From: Kribbella sp. VKM Ac-2568
GTDB lineage: Bacteria > Actinomycetota > Actinomycetes > Propionibacteriales > Kribbellaceae
DNA length: 64,000 nt
Reading direction: 5' to 3'
Assembly: GCF_004345365.1 (NCBI RefSeq)
Contig: NZ_SLVF01000003.1
Location: 682,001 to 746,000 of the forward strand
Positions 60,025 to 64,000 of this stretch are shown here, piece after piece. The translations under genes and the position numbers were made by a program. Below the pieces are notes generated by a model that was not told the origin of the DNA, searched no databases, and saw only the letters and a list, made by a program, of their open reading frames with translations. The first letter of the stretch is position 1. Each line of letters starts with the position of its first letter.

Positions 60025-60555
60025 GTGCATCTCAACCCTTACGGCGCAGACGCGGTTCTGCTGGCCGTCAACCTGGTCACCAACCCCGCGACCACCGCCG
60101 ACGAACTGGCCGATCGCTGCGAGGAGAGCGGCGTTGAGAGCCGCCTCGTCCGGGACCGGCGAGTCACCGCCGCTGACCTTGCCGCAGTACGGGTGGCCCT
60201 CGACGAATGGCTGGGGGTGGTGGACGCGCCGGACGAGCAGACCCGGGTGGAGCTAGCGAACGAGATGCTCGCCAAATACACCGAGCACCCGCGGCTCACG
60301 AACCACGCCGGCGACGGCTGGCACATGCACTACCGGCCCGACGACGTCCCGGTCGGTCGTCTGGTCGCCACCCTGATCAGCACCGGTACCGCGCTACACC
60401 TGGCCGGCCGCGGCATCAGCCGCCTGGGCCGCTGCGCCACCGACGGCTGCGACAACGTGTACGCCGATCTGTCCCGGGGCGGGCGCCAGCGCTACTGCAG
60501 CCCCGCCTGCGCCAACCGCGACGCCGTCCGCAGACACAGGTCGAAGGCGAACTGA
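60025..60555 (+). CDS. CGNR zinc-finger / ABATE-domain protein
   Basis: 176 residues from GTG 60025. The N-terminus is the ABATE-type domain (LLAVNLVTNPATTADELADRC); the C-terminal zinc finger is RCATDGCDNVYADLSRGGRQRYCSPACANRDAVRRHR in pattern, with Cys pairs in RCATDGCDNVY and RYCSPACANRD. It is a probable DNA-binding regulator. Bpa follows 31 bases downstream on the same strand. Confidence 0.84.
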   Translation: MHLNPYGADAVLLAVNLVTNPATTADELADRCEESGVESRLVRDRRVTAADLAAVRVALDEWLGVVDAPDEQTRVELANEMLAKYTEHPRLTNHAGDGWHMHYRPDDVPVGRLVATLISTGTALHLAGRGISRLGRCATDGCDNVYADLSRGGRQRYCSPACANRDAVRRHRSKAN

Positions 60556-60586
60556 GCGCCCTGGGACGGACGCCTACGATAGGGGG

Positions 60587-61201
60587 ATGAGCGAGAGCAG
60601 CAGCGAGAACCAGGGCAGCCAGGGGGTTCCGATGACCGGCGCCCAGACCGAGGACGGCAAGGTTCTGATCGTCGGTCCCGACGGCATGGCCGTCGAGGGT
60701 CCGCCGCGTGCCGCCGACGATGACGACGACCACCCGCGGTCGGTGACTGAACTGGTCGAGCAGCCGGCCAAGGTGATGCGGATCGGCAACATGATCCGCC
60801 AGCTGCTCGAAGAGGTGAAGGCAGCGCCGCTGGACGAGGCGTCCCGGCAGCGCCTGAAGTCGATCCACGAGGCCTCGATCAAGGAGCTCGAGACCGGCCT
60901 GGCCCCCGAGCTGGTGGACGAGCTGGAGCGGCTCAGCCTCGACTTCACCGACGACAGCACGCCGACCGAGGCGGAGCTGCGGATCGCACAGGCCCAGCTC
61001 GTCGGCTGGCTGGAAGGCTTGTTCCACGGCATCCAGACCGCCCTCTTCGCCCAGCAGATGGCGGCCCGCCAGCAGCTGGAGCAGATGCGGCGCGCACTGC
61101 CCGGCGGCCAGCAGATGTCACCGGAGGAAGCCGCTGCTTTCCCGGGTGGACCGCAGGCCCGCAGTACCGACGGCCCCGGCAGCGGTGGGATGTACCTGTA
61201 G
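60587..61201 (+). CDS. bpa: Bacterial proteasome activator Bpa (PafE)
   Basis: 204 residues, DUF2587 family. Bpa forms a ring that docks on the 20S proteasome and opens its gate without ATP. The core helical bundle (VTELVEQPAKVMRIGNMIRQLLEEVKAAPLD in part, AELRIAQAQLVGWLEGLFHGIQ) is clear; the N-terminus is disordered and acidic. The C-terminal docking motif is usually GQYL; here it reads GMYL, with Tyr-Leu retained. Confirms an actinobacterial source. Confidence 0.93.
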   Translation: MSESSSENQGSQGVPMTGAQTEDGKVLIVGPDGMAVEGPPRAADDDDDHPRSVTELVEQPAKVMRIGNMIRQLLEEVKAAPLDEASRQRLKSIHEASIKELETGLAPELVDELERLSLDFTDDSTPTEAELRIAQAQLVGWLEGLFHGIQTALFAQQMAARQQLEQMRRALPGGQQMSPEEAAAFPGGPQARSTDGPGSGGMYL

Positions 61202-61257
61202 TTACTGGTTTTGTGTGACAGGTGGTGCGCTCCGAGTAGCCGATCCGCCTGCAATAG

Positions 61258-62070
61258 CTAAAGGTTGAAGAGTTCTTCGAGGACGGTGGCGACACCGTCC
61301 TCGTCGTTCGTCGGGCAGACGACATCCACCATCGCGAGCACGTCCGCATGCGCGTTCGCCACCCCGTACGACGTACCGGCCCAGGCCAGCATCGGGAGAT
61401 CGTTCAGCGAGTCACCGAACGCGATCGTCTGATCGGCAGAAATCCCTTGGCTGGCAGCGAAATCGGCGAGCATCGCGGCCTTGGACACCCCGCTGGCGGA
61501 GATCTCCACCAGACTGTGGCCGCCGCTGTGGCTCGGTGCGACGCGTTGTCCGACCAGCGGCATGACCCGCGCCAGCAGTTCGTCCGAGTGCCAGCTCGGA
61601 TGCCGGACGAGTAGCTTGGCCGCCGGTTCAGCCAGCAGTTCCTCGATCTCCGCGATCAAGGTGTCGTCCGGAGTCGGCCACCGGTTGAGGTACCGCGGCT
61701 CCTGTCCGTAACGGTTCGATCGCTCAATGGCGAACTCCACTTCGGGAATCTCCGCGCGGATCGCCTTCGCCACTTCGAGCGCGACCACCGGATCGATCAG
61801 CGCGGTCCGGATCGCCTGTCGCTGAACGACGTCGTACAGAATGGCGCCGTTGGCAACAATCGCTACGCCGTGCGCGCCGACCAGGTCGGCGAGGGCATGC
61901 AACCAGCGTGGTGGCCGCGCGGTGACCATCACGAAGACGGCGCCGGCTTCCTGCACGCCGAGCACGGCGGCCTTCGTCCGGGGCGTGACCGAACCGTCGC
62001 TGTGTACCAAGGTTCCGTCAAGATCGGTGGCGACCAGACGGGGTGGGCGGACTGCATCTCGGGCTGACAC
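61258..62070 (-). CDS. HAD-superfamily Cof-type phosphatase
   Basis: 270 residues. Motif I VATDLDGTLVHSDG (nucleophile Asp), motif II in FVMVTARPPRW, motif III Lys in GVSKAAMLADFAA and motif IV FGDSLNDLPMLAWAG. The C2B cap makes this a Cof/YidA-type sugar- or nucleotide-phosphatase. Substrate unknown. A second gene of the same group lies at the right edge. Confidence 0.88.
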   Translation of the reverse strand: MSARDAVRPPRLVATDLDGTLVHSDGSVTPRTKAAVLGVQEAGAVFVMVTARPPRWLHALADLVGAHGVAIVANGAILYDVVQRQAIRTALIDPVVALEVAKAIRAEIPEVEFAIERSNRYGQEPRYLNRWPTPDDTLIAEIEELLAEPAAKLLVRHPSWHSDELLARVMPLVGQRVAPSHSGGHSLVEISASGVSKAAMLADFAASQGISADQTIAFGDSLNDLPMLAWAGTSYGVANAHADVLAMVDVVCPTNDEDGVATVLEELFNL

Positions 62071-62540
62071 CGCACTACCGTATCTTTCTGCGACAGAGTC
62101 GCCGCCTTACCCTGTCGGAGGCCTTCGGCGCAAGCGTTTGGACATCGCTTTCCCCGCAATCTGATTGACCATTGAACAACGTCACCAGACCGTTACGGCA
62201 GGATGCTGCAAAGGCAGCTAGTTCCCATGCACAGCAGGGTTTGTGCGTGATTTCATGCGGTGGCTAGCGGGGAACCGGGGGCGATTCAACCGCGTCGTAC
62301 GTCCGTTCTGGATCACCTGATCTGGAGCGGCCCCACCTCGACCAGCGCCGTCGGAGTAGCGATGCGGAATTGGGTGCAACCAAATCCACATCCACGACGT
62401 CAACAGTTATGCATCGGTGCGTCTCGCGCCGGGACGACAAGGGTGGGTCGGCAACAGATCGGTCCGTCAGCTAGTGGGCCCGGGTGTTCGAACGTGATTC
62501 ATCGTTCGTTCACATGGGTCCGGGAACTTGGGGAGCCACG
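62071..62540. promoter_or_regulatory. Long gene-free region upstream of the WhiB gene
   Basis: 470 bases between the HAD gene (minus) and the WhiB gene (plus). I see no protein gene, tRNA or strong repeat. TTGGGTGCAACCAA (about 62374-62387) is a short palindrome, and a 21-codon frame at 62409-62474 has no ribosome binding site. Long leaders with regulatory features are common for whiB genes, so a control region is likely. Confidence 0.35.
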
Positions 62541-63182
62541 ATGATCGTCAACAGCGCCAAGATAGCGGGGCAAGGGAGCACCAGCTCTCGTGCGGCTGTC
62601 GACACATCTTCCATCATGGAAGGGGCCATGACCGGCTGTACTGCACGTACGGACATTTTCCAGCACCGCTTGATGGAAGAACCGCCGCCCGCATCGGCGA
62701 CCCGGCGAACCCGGGAACGCTACGACCAGCTGGTCCGTGAGGCCAAGACGCTCTGCGCGTCCTGTCCGCTGTTCACCGACTGCCTGTTCAGCGCCGTCGC
62801 CGAGCACGATGTCAGCGGCTTTGTCGCCGGCACGACCGCCGCCCAGTGGCGCTCGATGCGCAACCTGCTGGACGTCGAGGTCCAGGCAGACGACTTCGAC
62901 CAGTTGGCCGGAGCCCGCGGCACACGCCGGCCCGTCAGCCACGAAGAAGTACTCAGGCTGCGGACGCAGTACCCGAACGACAGCCTGGAATCACTGGCCA
63001 TGCGGCTGGGGTGCTCGCTGTCGACGGTGAAGCGTCACCTGCGCCGGGCCCGGCGAGGCCAGAGCCCCGCCACCAAGGCCCCGCGTCCCCGCCCGGAGGT
63101 GAGCGCCGTCCTGGACGCGTTCGACGCCGTGGTGGACCAGCCGTGCCAGTCGCCACGACCCGGCAGCACCCGCGTCGCCTGA
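62541..63182 (+). CDS. WhiB-family regulator with C-terminal HTH
   Basis: 213 residues from ATG 62541 (GGGGAG upstream); ATG 62628 with GGAAGGGG is an alternative. Iron-sulfur Cys are in MTGCTARTDIF and LCASCPLFTDCLFSAV (Cys-x38-Cys-x2-Cys-x5-Cys, a wide first gap), followed by FVAGTTAAQWRSM in place of the G-[VI]-W-G-G turn. Residues about 130-175 add a sigma-region-4-like HTH (LRTQYPNDSLESLAMRLGCSL, VKRHLRRARRG). It may act on DNA with SigA or alone. Confidence 0.85.
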   Translation: MIVNSAKIAGQGSTSSRAAVDTSSIMEGAMTGCTARTDIFQHRLMEEPPPASATRRTRERYDQLVREAKTLCASCPLFTDCLFSAVAEHDVSGFVAGTTAAQWRSMRNLLDVEVQADDFDQLAGARGTRRPVSHEEVLRLRTQYPNDSLESLAMRLGCSLSTVKRHLRRARRGQSPATKAPRPRPEVSAVLDAFDAVVDQPCQSPRPGSTRVA

Positions 63183-63231
63183 CGCTGATACTCGGCCCGC
63201 CAGCGGACTATCAGCACCGGACAGACACGAA

Positions 63232-63271
63232 GGCCCGGAACTCCTGTCTCCACAGGGGTTCCGGGCCTTTT
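63232..63271 (+). terminator. Rho-independent terminator after the WhiB gene
   Basis: GGCCCGGAAC (63232-63241) pairs with GTTCCGGGCC (63258-63267), with inner CCTGT/ACAGG pairing, followed by TTTT. This is the most classical terminator in the window and lies 50 bases after the WhiB stop, before the convergent HAD gene. Confidence 0.9.
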
Positions 63272-63351
63272 GGTTGGCCATTGAACCTCTTTGATTGCCC
63301 TCTGAACCGGTTCGACTGCAACTTGTTCTGGTTCGCTTCGGGGTTCGCGGT

Positions 63352-64000
63352 TCAGAACCAGCGGTTGAGCACGGCCGCGACGCCGTCGTCCTGGACCGAC
63401 TTGGTCACCTCGTCCGCGGCGACCTTGACCTCGTCGGGCGCGGCGCCCATCGAGATCCCCAGGCCGGCGTAGACGAGCATCTCGATGTCGTTGCGCCCGT
63501 CGCCCATCGCCAGCAGGTCCGCCGGCTCCAGGTCGTACTGCGCCAGCGCGACCTTCAGGCCGGTGCTCTTGTCCACACCCTCGGGGGCGATGTCGAGCCA
63601 CGCGGTCCAGCCGACGAAGTAGCTGACGCCGTGCAGGCCGAGCCGTTCGGCCAGTTGGACGAAGTCGGCCTCGGACTGCTCCGGGTCGCGGATGATCAAC
63701 CGGGTCACCGGTTCCGGCGCGAGTTCCTCGTCCGTCACCACCCGGATCCCCGCACCCGTGCCGAGATCGCCGTCCGGGAAGGGCGCAGTGACCAGGTAGC
63801 CACCGTCGTGCTCCTCGACGGCCATCCGGGCGTTCGGCGCGTGCTTGCGGACCGACCTGATCACCGTCGACGGGTCGAAGGTGCGCTCGTCGACCACTTC
63901 TCCGTCGGGGTACCGGAGCGTCCGTGCACCGTTGCTGCAGACAACCAATCCGCCGTCCGGCAGGCCGAGGAGTTCCGCGACCGGCCGGGTGGTCTGCCAA
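63352..64000 (-). CDS. HAD-superfamily Cof-type phosphatase (5' end outside window)
   Basis: At least 215 residues are visible; the frame stays open to base 64000 (RPVAELLGLPDGGLVVCSNGA), so the N-terminus with motif I lies beyond the window. Visible are the C2B cap and motif IV AMGDGRNDIEMLVYAGLGISMGAA, with motif III Lys in STGLKVALAQYDL. A TTG at 63948 is not the likely start. Substrate unknown; it resembles the HAD gene at 61258. Confidence 0.87.
   Translation of the reverse strand, partial: WQTTRPVAELLGLPDGGLVVCSNGARTLRYPDGEVVDERTFDPSTVIRSVRKHAPNARMAVEEHDGGYLVTAPFPDGDLGTGAGIRVVTDEELAPEPVTRLIIRDPEQSEADFVQLAERLGLHGVSYFVGWTAWLDIAPEGVDKSTGLKVALAQYDLEPADLLAMGDGRNDIEMLVYAGLGISMGAAPDEVKVAADEVTKSVQDDGVAAVLNRWF

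Noticed and set aside
62409..62474. 21-codon upstream frame before the WhiB gene
   Set aside because: No ribosome binding site and no recognisable stalling sequence.
1..64000. CRISPR arrays, insertion sequences, rRNA genes
   Set aside because: No regularly spaced direct repeats with unique spacers, no transposase gene and no rRNA sequence were seen.

Overview
The window is GC-rich DNA from a free-living actinobacterium. A bacterial proteasome activator (Bpa), a WhiB regulator, several ECF sigma factors with SnoaL-like or YCII partners, GTG and TTG starts and probable leaderless promoters all fit. The mix of genes (a rhamnose cluster with an SDR-fused aldolase, DUF6131, CGNR zinc fingers) suggests Kribbella or a close Nocardioidales relative. 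The genus is an inference.

Layout. 1-4200: a gene tail, a membrane protein, a CE7 acetyl esterase, a HIRAN-like protein and threonine ammonia-lyase. 4228-13498: an L-rhamnose catabolic cluster on the minus strand (rhaM, rhaI, aldolase/SDR, an isomerase-like gene, rhaB, a small HTH gene), divergent from a LacI regulator. Its ABC transporter has been deleted, leaving half an ATPase fused to the last codons of the binding protein, and a truncated rhamnosidase lies at the far end. 13638-22700: transglutaminase-like, aldo/keto reductase, DUF4240, an ECF sigma/YCII pair, an MFS exporter overlapping a WYL regulator, a hydrolase and small proteins. 22900-30400: a frameshifted XRE regulator, a phosphotransferase, enoyl-CoA hydratase, a secreted SH3/M15-like protein, an FAD oxidase and a PIN toxin-antitoxin pair. 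30700-41740: two SnoaL-type ECF sigma factors, a GH16-like protein, trpD behind a Trp leader peptide and attenuator, a beta-lactamase-fold hydrolase, membrane proteins with a TetR regulator, and an MFS/CGNR pair. 41850-42540: an island scar (DUF302 and integrase fragments) beside tRNA-Ser. 42870-51276: two MFS exporters, a gamma-carbonic-anhydrase-like protein, a coupled trio (sucrase/ferredoxin-like protein, JmjC-type oxygenase, Asp-Gly-Gly-Ala repeat peptide), a CobC-like aminotransferase with an in-gene repeat, and a nitrilase. 51342-64000: MerR, mobA, quinone reductase, VOC protein with TetR, a second TetR, a PadR-ABC exporter operon, a CGNR protein, Bpa, two HAD phosphatases and a WhiB protein.

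The most interesting candidate system is the three-gene operon at 46475-49133, where a five-unit repeat peptide is translationally coupled to a 2-oxoglutarate oxygenase and a thioredoxin-fold ferredoxin. Other notable signals are a strongly over-represented word GTACTGCG that also forms hairpins in intergenic regions, the trpD attenuator, an array of CTGAGCGTGC repeats and an unusual number of genes broken by small deletions.
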